Positions 11,479 to 21,700 of a stretch of DNA of 64,000 bases are shown in pieces. This DNA is from Pseudomicrostroma phylloplanum (Eukaryota > Basidiomycota > Exobasidiomycetes > Microstromatales), in assembly GCA_039545275.1 (NCBI GenBank), contig BCHS01000001.1, positions 1,380,853-1,444,852 of the forward strand, in the 5' to 3' direction. How positions within the stretch are numbered: the stretch's first letter is position 1; each line of letters begins with the position of its first letter. The notes under the pieces are model-generated. The model worked only from the letters and a program-made list of their open reading frames with translations. It ran no database searches and was not told where the DNA came from. The translations under genes were made by a program, and so were the position numbers.

Positions 11479-12039
11479 ATGGCTTCAACAACACCCTACC
11501 ACCTCGCCCGGCCCATCCACCTCATCAAGTCACCCGCCGTATCCGTCCCTCCACCCATCACCTTTCCCAGCGACCTGCACCCCCTCCCACCAGATCTGCA
11601 CGCCTACTTCGTCTATCCCTTCTCCCTCGAGGCCTACGTGACAGACCCCAACAATCCCAAATCGTCTACGATCGAGGAGCTGCATAAGCGGCACGTGCAG
11701 TATCTGGAGTGGAGAAGGGGGGAAAAGGAGAGGGTGGAGAAGGAGAGGATGAGGAGGGTCGCGCCCGGATGGGATCGGGCGTCGGGGCCGCTGCAGCCAA
11801 AGAGGGTATCGCTGCTGGCCTCTAGTGACGGCGGCGGGGCGACGGTCCAAGGGACCTCAGGCTCTGCCCCTGCTGACGCCACTACGAATGCTGCTAGCTC
11901 TACGGACGCCCTGGGTCCACAGTCTCCCCCTTCGCAAGAGAGGGACGCGATGCAAGAACTCGTCGATCATCTTACCAAGCTGGATGCGGCTGCTGAAGAG
12001 AGGGAGAGACAACAAGGCCAAGACGATGGACTGATATAG
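11479..12039 (+). CDS. Small conserved-looking protein of unknown function
   Basis: Single exon, 186 residues, starting MASTTPYHLARPIHLI. An in-frame ATG at 11368 would add 37 residues, but that stretch reads like a leader, so I prefer 11479. The most structured part is residues 25-60, with PPPITFPSDLHPLP and AYFVYPFSLEAYV. A very basic/acidic helix (EWRRGEKERVEKERMRR) follows, then a disordered Ser/Ala-rich segment and a short C-terminal helix (ELVDHLTKLDAAAEERERQQ). I do not recognise a named family. There is no signal peptide or membrane segment. It shares a promoter region with SSE1, which by itself says little about function. Confidence 0.6.
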   Translation: MASTTPYHLARPIHLIKSPAVSVPPPITFPSDLHPLPPDLHAYFVYPFSLEAYVTDPNNPKSSTIEELHKRHVQYLEWRRGEKERVEKERMRRVAPGWDRASGPLQPKRVSLLASSDGGGATVQGTSGSAPADATTNAASSTDALGPQSPPSQERDAMQELVDHLTKLDAAAEERERQQGQDDGLI

Positions 12040-12403
12040 CCACTAGAATTGTGACAGTCAGCAAGAGCCCACCGGAGCCAAGCAGAGCTGACTCCGCACA
12101 CGATACCCCCAGCGACCGACTTGTAGATAAACCAGGACTTCTTAGCACGTCACGCATCACGGCTTTCATCCATTCATGCAGGCAATGCCATTCGTTCATA
12201 TCATAAGAGTACACAAAAGGAGCAGTGGTGGAAGAGAAAGAGAGAGAGAATTGCCACGTCTTGAAGTGGGAGACCATTTGCACTATGCACAGCCTTGCCC
12301 TTGATTGTTGGACTGATTGTGAACCCGATTGCTTTGACCATAACGACCCAGTAATGTACCGATTCCACCCATGCCTTCATCTGCATCTTTCCAATCCCTC
12401 ACT
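12040..12403. other. Convergent 3' regions
   Basis: 364 bp between the plus-strand gene ending at 12039 and the minus-strand gene ending at 12404. Only 3' UTR sequence is expected, and I see no further gene. Confidence 0.5.
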
Positions 12404-13645
12404 TTACTTCTTTCCTCGTTGCTCGCGAGCAGTCTCGGCCGCCACGTATCCTTGACCTCCGAGGAGACCCAGCACGCCCACTGTCACGGCGCTGACCAGC
12501 CTTCGGTCCCAGGCCTTTGGGTTGTTGCGCTCCCGGTACGCAAAGTAGCCTAGACCACCGAGGAGAGCGACATTGATGGCGCCCAGCAGGGTTCCCCAAG
12601 CCTTGGGGTCGCTGCTGAGCTGTCCCCATCCTTCTTGCACCTGGGCAGACACCTCCCTTGCCTTCTTGGACAGCTTCTTCTCTGCCTTCTTGGCGTCCTC
12701 TGTGAGCTTGGGTGCCTCCTTTTCGGCCCACTCCCTTGCGCTCTTGGCCTGCTTGTCCGCGTAGGCCTTTGCGTTCTTGGCCTCCTTTTCAGCAAATGCC
12801 TTTCCATCCCTGATCTTCTCGTCAGTAGTGGTGCTCTCAGCGTACTCCTTGGCCTTTTGAGCCTCCTTTGAAGCGTAAGCCCTGCCTTGCTCGTACTTCT
12901 CCTGAGCAAAGGCCTTGCCGTCTTGGATCTTTTGCTCGTTCGAGGTGCTGTCAATGTACTCCTTTGCCTTCTGAGCCTCCTTTTCGGCGTATGCCTTTGT
13001 CTCTGCGTATTTCTCGTCGGCGGTGTTGGCAGCCTTCTTTGCATTCTTCTCTAGCTCCTCGGCCTTCTCGTCGTCCTCTGACTTCTTGGAGCCAGACTTC
13101 TTGCCGTCGTCCTTCTTGCTGCTGTCGTCCTTCTTGCTCTCACCCTTCTTGTTGCTGTCGTCCTTCTTGCTCTCGGTCTTCTTCGAGTCTGCCTTCTTGC
13201 TGTCGGACGACTTCTTTTCTTCGGCCTTGTGTGCGTCTGCCACACGCTTGTCGTGAGCGTCTCGCTTCACATTGGCGTCGTGTGCGGCCTCTTCGTCGAT
13301 CTTTCGCTGGTGGTCAGAGGCGTCTCGCTCGGCTCGCTCCGATTGCTCGGCGCTGTCCGTCCTGAGGTTCTCCAGGTTGGACTCGTGGGGAACGACGTTG
13401 ATCTAGCAGGAGGCGGGAGGAAGAGGCAGATACGGAAGTAGAGTGCTGCCAGGTCAGCTTTGCAAGAGACCAGCGTCGAGCGTCCAAGCAATTGTTGCTA
13501 TTTCGCTACTCACCGATCCAGAGTCTACGTCTACGCTGTTTTGCTGAACGCCCTCTGAGCCGGGGAGGCTACCCTCGAGCCACTCCTGGCTGGGCTTGGC
13601 TCCTCCGCCCTCAGCGTTGTGTGCTGCGATGGATGCGTAGGACAT
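12404..13645 (-). CDS. Amphipathic-repeat, C-terminally membrane-anchored protein (OM14-like candidate)
   Basis: Exons 13645-13514 and 13402-12404, in phase 0; 376 residues. The N-terminus MSYASIAAHNAEGGG resembles the start of fungal proteins annotated with an OM14 C-terminal domain, a mitochondrial outer-membrane receptor component. I recall this similarity and could not test it. A Lys/Ser/Asp tract follows, with repeats of the SKKDDS type. Then comes a helical region with two near-identical 38-residue repeats beginning AYAEKEAQKAKEY and AYASKEAQKAKEY, each containing DGKAFA. The C-terminus has two hydrophobic segments (WGTLLGAINVALLGGLGYFA and VSAVTVGVLGLLGGQGYVAA) and ends in a short basic tail. 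This suggests an outer-facing, membrane-anchored protein with LEA- or apolipoprotein-like amphipathic helices. Alternatives are a lipid-droplet or ER protein. Confidence 0.55.
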
Positions 13646-14065
13646 GGTTGTAGGTGAATGTGATTGGCTGGTTGCTGGTTGAGTGGAGCTGCGGGAAGGG
13701 TTGAATGGCAAAGGTGGGTAAGGAGGAAGGTTGGCAAAGCGAGAAGGGTCCCCTGAGATGGTTGGGTGGCTGCAGAGGCGGGCGGTGCCGTGCCATGCAT
13801 CTGCGTCTCTTGGCCGGGGTGGAGCCACGCCGTCATATTCCACTTTGCACTCCGCTCCTCCCCCGCCCAGTCAGACGACGATGGCTTGCAGGCATGGCCA
13901 GACCCGCACCAGTGACGTAGCCCCGCGAGGCAGGGGCCTCCCCATTTACCACTGGTCACACGCGGAGCACCACGGCGCCGACAGCGAAGGTAGCTCCCCG
14001 CGTCGAATAGCAGCAGCTCGGCCAGCCGCTGGTGGAGAGACTCGCAAGCAGCCGCAGTTCCGGAC
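13646..14065. promoter_or_regulatory. Divergent promoter between the 12404-13645 gene and the methyltransferase
   Basis: 420 bp between opposite start codons. No specific element was recognised. A pyrimidine/AG-mixed leader precedes the minus-strand ATG. Confidence 0.45.
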
Positions 14066-15280
14066 ATGAGCTTCGCACCCGCCAGGCGGTGCCTGAGAAT
14101 GACCGTACCTGGTCACGGTAGCCTGCTCAACAACATGTCATGCGCTTCCGCACGGTCCCTGCACTCCTCAGTAGGGCGTAGCACCGAGAAGAGCAAGTCA
14201 TCCTCGGCCGCAGACATCTTCGGCGCCGACGACTTCAATGTGGATCGATATCTCTCCAATCGGCCACGATTTCCTCCACACATCTACTCCTTCATCAAGT
14301 CGTATCTATCCACGTCGCAGGCAGATGAGGCATCTCCCGGCACCCTCTTGGATCTTGGCTGCGGGCCGGGCTTCTCGTCTTTCCCCTTGCTCGACCACCC
14401 GAGCTTCGACAAGCTCGTCGGTGTCGACACGGGCAAAGGAATGGTGCGTATCGCCCCTCAGGCATACCAAGCATGGCTTTCCAGCTTGCCCGGTGAGTCG
14501 CAGCAGAAGCAGAGCCTCGAGGGGAAGCCCGTCTCCTTTTCCGTGGCCTCTTCCAGCGACCTCTCTGATGTCGTGCAGGACGACACCGTCAACCTCGCCA
14601 TAGCTGCTACGGCTGCGCATTGGTTCGATCCCGCTCCGACGTGGAGCGAGCTGAGCCGCGTAGTGAAACCTGGCGGGGCCGTGGTGTGGTTCACCTATGG
14701 GGAGAACTACCTGCCGCGCCATCCTGCCCTGCAAGAGGACATCTACCACTTCATGCAGGGCGACTCAAAGGCTGGCGACTCCATCGGCCCTTACTTCCCG
14801 CAGCCCGGCCGATCCTACCTGACCAATTTGCTCCAGGACGTGCCCTTCCCGCACGAGGTCCGGCCTGCCCTGCCCCGCGCATCACAAGAGCAGTGGGACC
14901 TCTCCTCTGCCACGCGCAAGCTGCACCCGCTAGCACGAGAGGGCTACGCCGACCTCGCCTGGACTGCCTCCCCTGAGGCGCACACCCTTCCGGCAGAGGC
15001 CGAGCCCTTTCGACTCGAGCAGATCATGTCCTGGGAGCGGTACGAATCGTACATTCGCTCCGCCTCGGCATACCATGCTTACATGCGGGAGCACACGGAG
15101 GAAAAGGAGGGGCCCGAGGACGTGGTGGGGCGCTTTGTGCGGCTGTTGAGGGGGAAAGTCGATGAGGAGCGCAAGAGGGGTGTAGGCACAGAGGAGGCGT
15201 TGGACGAGGCACATGTCAGAGTGGCGTGGCCACTGGGCTTAATGGCGATCAAGAAGAAGAAGAGGGCAAAGGCAGGATAA
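14066..15280 (+). CDS. SAM-dependent class I methyltransferase, trans-aconitate methyltransferase-like
   Basis: Intronless, 404 residues. Residues 50-75 (DIFGADDFNVDRYLSNRPRF) resemble the substrate-side N-terminal segment of Tmt1/Crg1-type enzymes, with Y-x-x-x-R-P. Motif I is TLLDLGCGPG at 93-102, which binds SAM, and an acidic residue follows in LVGVDTGKGM. Motif IV-like IAATAAHWFDPAPTWSEL and SRVVKPGGAVVWFTYG (post II/III) complete the Rossmann methyltransferase. The HWF motif is typical of the trans-aconitate group, which methylates small carboxylic acids. The Arg/Ser-rich N-terminus (first 45 residues) could be a mitochondrial presequence. The C-terminus ends in KKKKRAKAG. The substrate is inferred from family, not shown. 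The gene ends 63 bp from the convergent LRR gene. Confidence 0.7.
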   Translation: MSFAPARRCLRMTVPGHGSLLNNMSCASARSLHSSVGRSTEKSKSSSAADIFGADDFNVDRYLSNRPRFPPHIYSFIKSYLSTSQADEASPGTLLDLGCGPGFSSFPLLDHPSFDKLVGVDTGKGMVRIAPQAYQAWLSSLPGESQQKQSLEGKPVSFSVASSSDLSDVVQDDTVNLAIAATAAHWFDPAPTWSELSRVVKPGGAVVWFTYGENYLPRHPALQEDIYHFMQGDSKAGDSIGPYFPQPGRSYLTNLLQDVPFPHEVRPALPRASQEQWDLSSATRKLHPLAREGYADLAWTASPEAHTLPAEAEPFRLEQIMSWERYESYIRSASAYHAYMREHTEEKEGPEDVVGRFVRLLRGKVDEERKRGVGTEEALDEAHVRVAWPLGLMAIKKKKRAKAG

Positions 15281-15343
15281 TGTCCCCAGCCCTGAATGAC
15301 TAAATTATTACGACGGAGATACACCGGTTTGCGACTTGCTTGC

Positions 15344-17530
15344 TCAGTCCCAAGCTGATCCACCTCCATCAGCCCACGCCGAATCGTCTCCACCAAACAA
15401 GGCGTCATTCGAAGCTGGCGCTCCAAACGGCAACGTCTTCTTCTTTGTCTCTCCGGCGTCGCCGGCGTCGACTGCCCCGCTCTCGCGCTTGGCATGTTTG
15501 CCAGACGTCCTCTTGACCTCGACGATACCTGCCACGGACGTCTGAGCACGAGAGCTCTTCTTGTCCTTGTCCTGGTCCTTGGCAATGGCGACTCCTGGCT
15601 GAGCAGGAGGTTCAGCAGTGGTGCTCGCTGTGGTCAGAGCGTCCCAAGCGACACGAGGCTGTTTGTCCTTCTTGTCCTTCTTCGTCTTCTCAGCGCCATC
15701 CTCTTTCTTTGCGACCTTCTTACCATCCCGACTTGCTGGGAGAGATCCCTCCTTTGACTCCTTGGACTTCTTCGCCGCTTGGACTTTACCATTGCCATCC
15801 TTTGCACTTGGTTTGCCTTTCACCAGGTCCTTGACTTTTGACTTGTTGCCCGCCACGTTGACCTTGGCGCCGACCTTGGCGCCGTCCTTTGCGCGCTTCT
15901 TCTGCACCTCCTCTGGTCTCGCCTCTTCATCATTCGTGTCGACACCAGCAGCACTCCACATGTCCTTCTTCTTTCCCCTCTTCGCCCTCTTCCGCTTGCC
16001 TTGCCGAGGCTGATCCACGATTTCCCTCTTACCGATCTCCTCGTCTGAGGCGACGCCAGCGTCTACGTCGTCGTCCGGAGGAGGTGGACCTGCTCTGGCC
16101 AGCAGGCGGTCATCTTCCGTCGAGCGATCATCGGAGGAAAGGCCACGAGCATCTCGCTTGCGCTTCTTTCCACCATCGGCGGAGCCGACTTGCGTCTCTG
16201 AAGGGGCAGTCTCTCCATCGGCCTGAGGAGGACCCCTCTTTGGCCATTGCGCTGGCCCGCTCTCAGCGACAGGTGTCGCCTTGCCCCCCTTTGCCCCCTT
16301 CTTGGTCTTCTCTACCAGCCTCTGATTATCCAACACTGTCAGACCTGGCAGAGCCGCCTTGACTTTGGACCGGTAATCGTCCTCGTCCTCTACATCGGCA
16401 TTGCCCGCCAATGTCAAGCTCTTCAAGGCCCTCAGGCGCTTCCCTTCGGCTGCATCTGATGAGCCAGAGAGGAGAGTCGCAGTAACATTGTCCCATGTGA
16501 GATTGCAATGACCTACATCTAGCAGGTCCAGACCCCTTCCTTCGCCTGATGCGCCTCTACCCCAATGCTTGATATGGCTCGGCAGCTTGTCAAGCCGTGA
16601 ATTGTGCGACAGCCTTACTTCGCGCAGGGCTGAACACATTGTGAAATCAGGCAGCGATTCTCCGGTACCTTCCTCGTCATCTTCATCGTCCTCAGCTGCG
16701 TCCCCAAGATTGTTGTGGCTGATTGACAGCTTCGCCAGTTGAGGTAGATTTGCAGGGAGAGAGGCGGGCAGGGAGCCAATCTCATTGTGGCTCAACACCA
16801 GCGTGTTGAGGTTGGGTAGGTAGGGTATCGCCTCGAGAGCTTTGGAATTTAGCCGATTCTGTGTAAGGATGAGAGCTCTGAGTTCGGAAAGATTCATGAG
16901 AGTAGACTTAGGCGGCAGTGACCGTAGAGAGCAGGAGGAGAGGTTGAGCACAAAGAGAGACTTGACCGTCTCGAGGCCTTGGAAGGCAGCTTTGGAAGAG
17001 GAGGCTGAGCCTTGACCGAGGGTAGGGTTTCCGGCCAGGTTCAGCCAAGTGAGGGACTCCGCAAGCGTCTTGCCCTCTGCGGCTTTGTCCTTCCCCTTTT
17101 GCTTCTTCCTGTCCCTCTCGGCGAGCAATTGTGCCATCTCAAGGAAGCGCAGCGTCTCTAGCCCGCGCTTGTTACCGGCCTCGAGGGCTTCTGCTTCATC
17201 GTCTAGAGGCGTGCCAGGCTGCATGTAGCTCAGATCGAGCTTGTGAAGATTGGTGAACTTGCTCAGTGTCGAAGCTAGCGTAGGTATCGGTGGCAGAGGA
17301 TTCGAGGCAAGCGCTAGCGATATCCGTTCGAAGATGGACACCTCGGCTTCTGACTCGTCGTCGTCGTCATCGTCGTCACTGTCGTCTGCCGAGGCGGGGG
17401 TAGGAGCCACTGCAGGAGGAGGCGGTCGAGACGGCCCACCGTTCTGCCTACCTCGGCCACGAGTCATCCTGCCCCTGTTCGACTGCGGTCTCGCTTGGCT
17501 TCGAGGAGGAGCAGAGGAGGCGGAGGACAT
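15344..17530 (-). CDS. Leucine-rich-repeat protein with long basic C-terminal tail
   Basis: Intronless, 728 residues. The N-terminus is Arg/Gly/Pro-rich (NRGRMTRGRGRQNGG) with an Asp/Ser acidic run. LRRs occupy roughly 60-400: LHKLDLSYMQPG, LTWLNLAGNP, LFVLNLSSCSLRSLPP, LRALILTQNRLNS, LNTLVLSHNEIGSLP, LAKLSISHNNLG, VRLSHNSRLDKLP, LDLLDVGHCNL and LKSLTLAGN. A cap-like TVLDNQRLVEK follows. The remaining 300 residues are Lys/Asp-rich, with KRKRAKRGKKKD and many KK clusters, which suggests nuclear or nucleolar location. The LxxLxLSxNxL spacing resembles SDS22/U2A'-type repeats. I cannot assign a specific orthologue. Confidence 0.7.
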   Translation of the reverse strand: MSSASSAPPRSQARPQSNRGRMTRGRGRQNGGPSRPPPPAVAPTPASADDSDDDDDDDESEAEVSIFERISLALASNPLPPIPTLASTLSKFTNLHKLDLSYMQPGTPLDDEAEALEAGNKRGLETLRFLEMAQLLAERDRKKQKGKDKAAEGKTLAESLTWLNLAGNPTLGQGSASSSKAAFQGLETVKSLFVLNLSSCSLRSLPPKSTLMNLSELRALILTQNRLNSKALEAIPYLPNLNTLVLSHNEIGSLPASLPANLPQLAKLSISHNNLGDAAEDDEDDEEGTGESLPDFTMCSALREVRLSHNSRLDKLPSHIKHWGRGASGEGRGLDLLDVGHCNLTWDNVTATLLSGSSDAAEGKRLRALKSLTLAGNADVEDEDDYRSKVKAALPGLTVLDNQRLVEKTKKGAKGGKATPVAESGPAQWPKRGPPQADGETAPSETQVGSADGGKKRKRDARGLSSDDRSTEDDRLLARAGPPPPDDDVDAGVASDEEIGKREIVDQPRQGKRKRAKRGKKKDMWSAAGVDTNDEEARPEEVQKKRAKDGAKVGAKVNVAGNKSKVKDLVKGKPSAKDGNGKVQAAKKSKESKEGSLPASRDGKKVAKKEDGAEKTKKDKKDKQPRVAWDALTTASTTAEPPAQPGVAIAKDQDKDKKSSRAQTSVAGIVEVKRTSGKHAKRESGAVDAGDAGETKKKTLPFGAPASNDALFGGDDSAWADGGGSAWD

Positions 17531-17828
17531 CTTTGAAGCTGCTCTTGTCTACCACACCACCTTGAGAGCTTCGAGGGGATACGGAAGCAGCAGAAGCAAA
17601 GGGGCGGCCCTCGCGCCAAAATTTCTGGGCCACTGACGCCTGGGCCAAGTCAAGCCACTGGACGCGCTCGGCCTGAGCCAAGTCGTCTCCACACTCGCGC
17701 CGGCCAAGAACAAGTCAAGTCGTTGCTTCCGATCATCTCCTCGCCATCAGGTCTCCATCGATAGCACTGCATCTCAAGGTCAAGAGCTTGTCAGAGCACC
17801 CTCTGACCATCGGCCATTGGTCGAAGAG

Positions 17829-18544
17829 ATGCCTTCAGACTCGTACAACTTCAAGCCGGGAGGTTCACTGAAGTTCAAGGGTGGAGACACAGTCAGCGGG
17901 AAGAGCAAGAAGTGAGTAGCCCTTCCCTGAGAGCCATGGACAGCCAATACACACGAGATGAGATTGGCTCACCGCCTACACATTCGCCCCCACGTCGTCT
18001 CTTGCGGCATAACAGGAAAAAGTCCAAGTCGTCTTCCCATGCCAGCTCTTCCTCTCTAGCCAAGGGATCCGCACATCATGACGGCGCTCCTTCTTCGTCG
18101 AAGCTCACAGAGGAGGAGGAGATGCGTCGTTTGGTGAAGCGGCAGGCGGAACAGGAGGAAGAGGACGACGAGGATCTAGACGAGGGCGTTCGTCACAGAG
18201 GCGAGCTTAGCAGCAGAGCGCACGGCTCATCGTCTTCTGGTGGTGGTAAAGCGGGGAGCGGAGGTAGTGGTGCCAGGAAGATGACAGAAGCGGAGAAGCG
18301 CTTCGAAGAGGTGCAGAAGAAGCGGGTGAGTAGAGGATATAAGAGGCCGTTGTAGCCATCATCAGAATATCATTTCATAGACGACGGACTGACGCAATCA
18401 CCTCCATGGTTTCCTTGCCCCCAGAGACAAGAGAAGATTCGCAAGGAGGCGGGCATGTCGCACAAGGAAAAGGTCGCCGAGTTCAACAAGTATCTCGAGA
18501 ACCTCAGCGAGCACCACGACCTGCCCAAGGTCGGACCGGGCTAA
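17829..18544 (+). CDS. FAM32A family protein
   Basis: Three exons: 17829-17911, 18016-18325 and 18425-18544; 170 residues. The start MPSDSYNFKPGGSLKFKGG matches the short N-terminal block of FAM32A/DUF1754 proteins. A Lys/Ser-rich then acidic linker follows. The conserved C-terminal block is KMTEAEKRFEEVQKKR spliced to RQEKIRKEAGMSHKEKVAEF and ending LSEHHDLPKVGPG. The E-A-E-K-R-F-E-E-V-Q and H-D-x-P-K-V-G-P-G motifs are the family hallmarks. Human FAM32A is seen in late spliceosomes, stabilising 3' splice-site docking; the fungal role is inferred from that. Both introns are needed to reach the conserved tail. The gene is convergent with VPS52. Confidence 0.88.
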
Positions 18545-18645
18545 CCCGACTCACACCCTCAGCATCAATTCAAAATCCTATTTCCACACCAGTACTCTGA
18601 TGATATTTGCACTGTATTGACAAGTGACACTCTCACAAAGGGTGA

Positions 18646-21342
18646 TTATCCAGCCTTCCTAACCACCTCGCTCCAGAAGCTCATCTCGCTCTGGATCCTC
18701 TGCAGAGAGATGCTCCCGGGACCCTTTTCTAAGCTGCCCTTGACCCTCCCGCCCACTCCCGCCTTTAGGCGTCTCGCAGCCGCTTCGCCTCCCGCAGACT
18801 TCCTCATCTCTACCGACTTCTTGTCCAAGAGCTTTTCCAGAGCATTGCGTAGACGTAGCAGCGAAGAGAAGAGCATCAGAGAGGAGGAGGACTCTTCGTC
18901 TGTTGAGGACTGCACCGTCGAAGTCGAAGCAGAGAGCGGATGAAGGCTACCGGACTGGCTGCTGCTGCTGCCAGCGCCAGCGCCGACGGTCTCGGGTAGC
19001 CTTGCTACGTGCGTCAAGTGGGCCACCTGGGAGTAGAGGCTACCGTACCTGGCTGCAATCTGCAGCAGCCCCTCCTCGCTGACAGACGTCGACCTTCCTC
19101 CCGACAAGGTAGCAGAAGCAGAGCTCATCCAGCCCTGCATCATCTTGTAGCCTCCTGCAGCAGCACCGGCACCGCTGCTTCCACTAGTAGGCTCCTCGCC
19201 CGCTAGACGGAGCACAGCCTCGATCTCATCTTGAAATCTTCGTTGGAAGAGCGGCCATGCTTCCATCTTGAATTGTAGCAGAGGTCCCGTCAGGACACTG
19301 GCAGCGCCTCTGACAGAGCTCAAATCGAGGAGATGATCGGTCAATTGGATCATACACAGCAGCGACATCAGAGGCAGAGGGGTCGTCGAGGTGAGCAGAG
19401 CGCGCGAAAAGGCCAGCCAAGTGCCGGTGACTGGCTCGAATATCTTTTTGAAGATCTCATCTGCAGCTCCTCTGCCCTTCAAAGCGGATTGCTCGGCCTT
19501 TGATAGTTGAACCAAGTCGCCCTTGTGATGCTCATCATCACCATCCTCATCATCGAATGTCGGTGTCGAAGCTTCAGAGATGACGCCAAGCCCTGCCGAC
19601 TCCCGCAAATGCAGCGGAAGCTGGCCGCCTGCTACTGATGCAGAGTCAGAAGCTGGAGGGCCGTCGTCATCCTGTGTCCTGAAGGTATCGCCTTCTTCCC
19701 ACTCGGTGATGGGTGTGGGAGGTATGCTACCCGTCGGGCTCATGACACCTTCACTTCCAGCCGCCCTTGAGCTCCTTCGCGCGGAAACATGTCGCCCAGT
19801 GACTTGATGGTGACGCTGCGAAGAGACCAGAGTCTCAAAGTACCTGACGATGAAGGTGTACTCTGAGCATGCATTGTCGAAGAAGACGAGGGCGAGGGAC
19901 CGGTAGAGAGCTTCCGGCGGTTCTTTCTGCATCAAGTAATCGGCAGTCGTCAATTCAGCAGTCAGTCCATTGTTCTGTGCAATCGTCTCGGTAACCACTC
20001 ACGTGCGTTGTGTCGTCTCCCATGTACCCAAGTGTCACTCCTGGCCCGGCGACCTTGGCATACTCTAGCCTAGAAGGGTCCGTCATCCAGGTATCCTTGT
20101 CACTTTTTGCTGCGCTGAACAGTCCCCCTCCAACGTCTGCAATCCCCCCCTCACCTCCAGAATCGGCATAACCTCTCTTCCCGACTTGCGTGAGAGATCT
20201 AGCATACCGCCGGAACCCAGTCTCAAAGTACAGACGTGCGGCTGACACATAGGCTCGCTGTACGTCTATTGCAATCCGGGGCATCTGTCTCGCAAGGAAT
20301 GCATAGAGTGGTTGGTGGTGAGGAAGGAGAATCGAGGTCTGGAGCACTTGCAAATTGGTCGAGACGGAGGCTTTGAGGAGATTGAAGGGAGCTACGAGAT
20401 AGGTTCGGATCTTGGACGCGGCCTGTGTCCGAGAGCAAGGAGGGATTTAGCTGAGCTGTGCTGATGATAGCGGGACTACTCTGAGATGGCGACTACTTAC
20501 CATTACCTTGGTCGCCTCCACCACTTCTCTGGCTTCGTGCAGCGCCTTGAAGCTGCTCTCCTCTTCGCTGGGCTGCTTTGGCTCGTACGCCGAAGAGGTC
20601 CTTCGAGTCAATGTGAAGCGCCTGCTGTTCCTTGGTCCGGGCCCAGAAGCAGAGGTAGGTGTGACGGCAACGAGTTGGTCCAGTGGCTTCCTGGTGGCCT
20701 CTAGCGACCTCTCCAGTTCCCTCACAGCCTCTACCCATGACCTGTCGGGCTCGGTCTCGAAGATCTTCTCGACGACTCTTGGGTCGAGGACCAATCCTCC
20801 CTTGAGCATCCTCTCCAGTGGAGCCTGTAACGCCCTCTTCACCTTGAGCTCCTCCTCTATCCTCTTACTCTTCTCCTCGAGGCTTGAGATCTGAGATGAC
20901 ACAAGCCCGAGGTCATTGGAGAATGTTGTGAGGAAGACGGAGAGCTGATCGAGCGAGGATATGGAAGACTCCAGCTCTGCATCGAGGGACAGGAGAGTAG
21001 GCGCGTGCGATAGAAAGACTTCTCTTTGATTCGACTTTGCTCGCTCCGAGTCGTGTAGAGCAGCATCGATGAGAGTTCGGAGGTCACTGAAATTAGACGA
21101 GGAGAGTAGCGCCTGAATCTCGGCCGTTGCGGCAGACAGGTCGTGCGCTGGTAAGGAGGGGTGTTGGTTTCGGCAGTGATCAGCTTCAGAAGTCCGCGTG
21201 CCCGAGCTGGACCGACATACTCACCATCGTCAGCAGGAGCTAGTGCCGCTCTGCTGGCATTGAAGGAAGAAGACGGGGAGAGCGAAGAGGTCGAGGCACG
21301 AGGCGCTCCCTCTTCTATGCCATTGGCCATGGCAGTGTTCAT
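18646..21342 (-). CDS. VPS52: Vps52, subunit of the GARP/EARP tethering complex
   Basis: Four exons: 21342-21225, 21147-20501, 20422-20003 and 19926-18646; 821 residues. The N-terminal third is helical (FSNDLGLVSSQISSLEEKSK and KRIEEELKVKRALQAPLERM). It is followed by KIRTYLVAPFNLLKASVSTN, the Vps52 helix before the LLP-H-Y segment, and FLARQMPRIAIDVQRAYVSA, then KEPPEALYRSLALVFFDNAC, matching P-F-E-A-L-F-R-S...D-N-C of Vps52. GARP tethers endosome-derived vesicles at the trans-Golgi. Donors are GTGAGT or GTAAGT and all phases agree. At exon 2/3 a GTAATG six bases earlier is an alternative donor and would drop two residues. A long Ser/acidic insert (about residues 420-520) separates conserved parts. 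Confidence 0.85.
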
Positions 21343-21406
21343 GGTTCCATGTCGGAAGGGTAGGACGGAAAGAGCAACAAGCAGCTGCTCGCGGGCCACA
21401 CAGACT

Positions 21407-21440
21407 CGCACGCACGCAAACGCACACGCACACGCACACG
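21407..21440. repeat. (CGCA/CACG)n simple repeat
   Basis: About 34 bp of alternating CGCACG/CACACG units, roughly 65 bp upstream of the VPS52 start codon on its leader side. It is a short microsatellite. Confidence 0.8.
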
Positions 21441-21700
21441 TCGCCCTTGGCTCAAGTCCACGAGCAACTGTGCCATCACCACCACATCAGCTGTATGACA
21501 TTCGTATTTTATTCACAGGCATTGTTTGCATCATGATCGTTTATTGCATGGTGGGACATAATGATAGAGAACCGAACGGCTTTCCTTTACAACATCACCC
21601 GCACTCTCCCGCTAGCACCCGCAATTGGCATCTGCCTCGCTCTTCTTCTTCATCGCGAGCTCAGCAAAAGCTAGGCTTGCCTTGCATCGTCATGTGTCCT

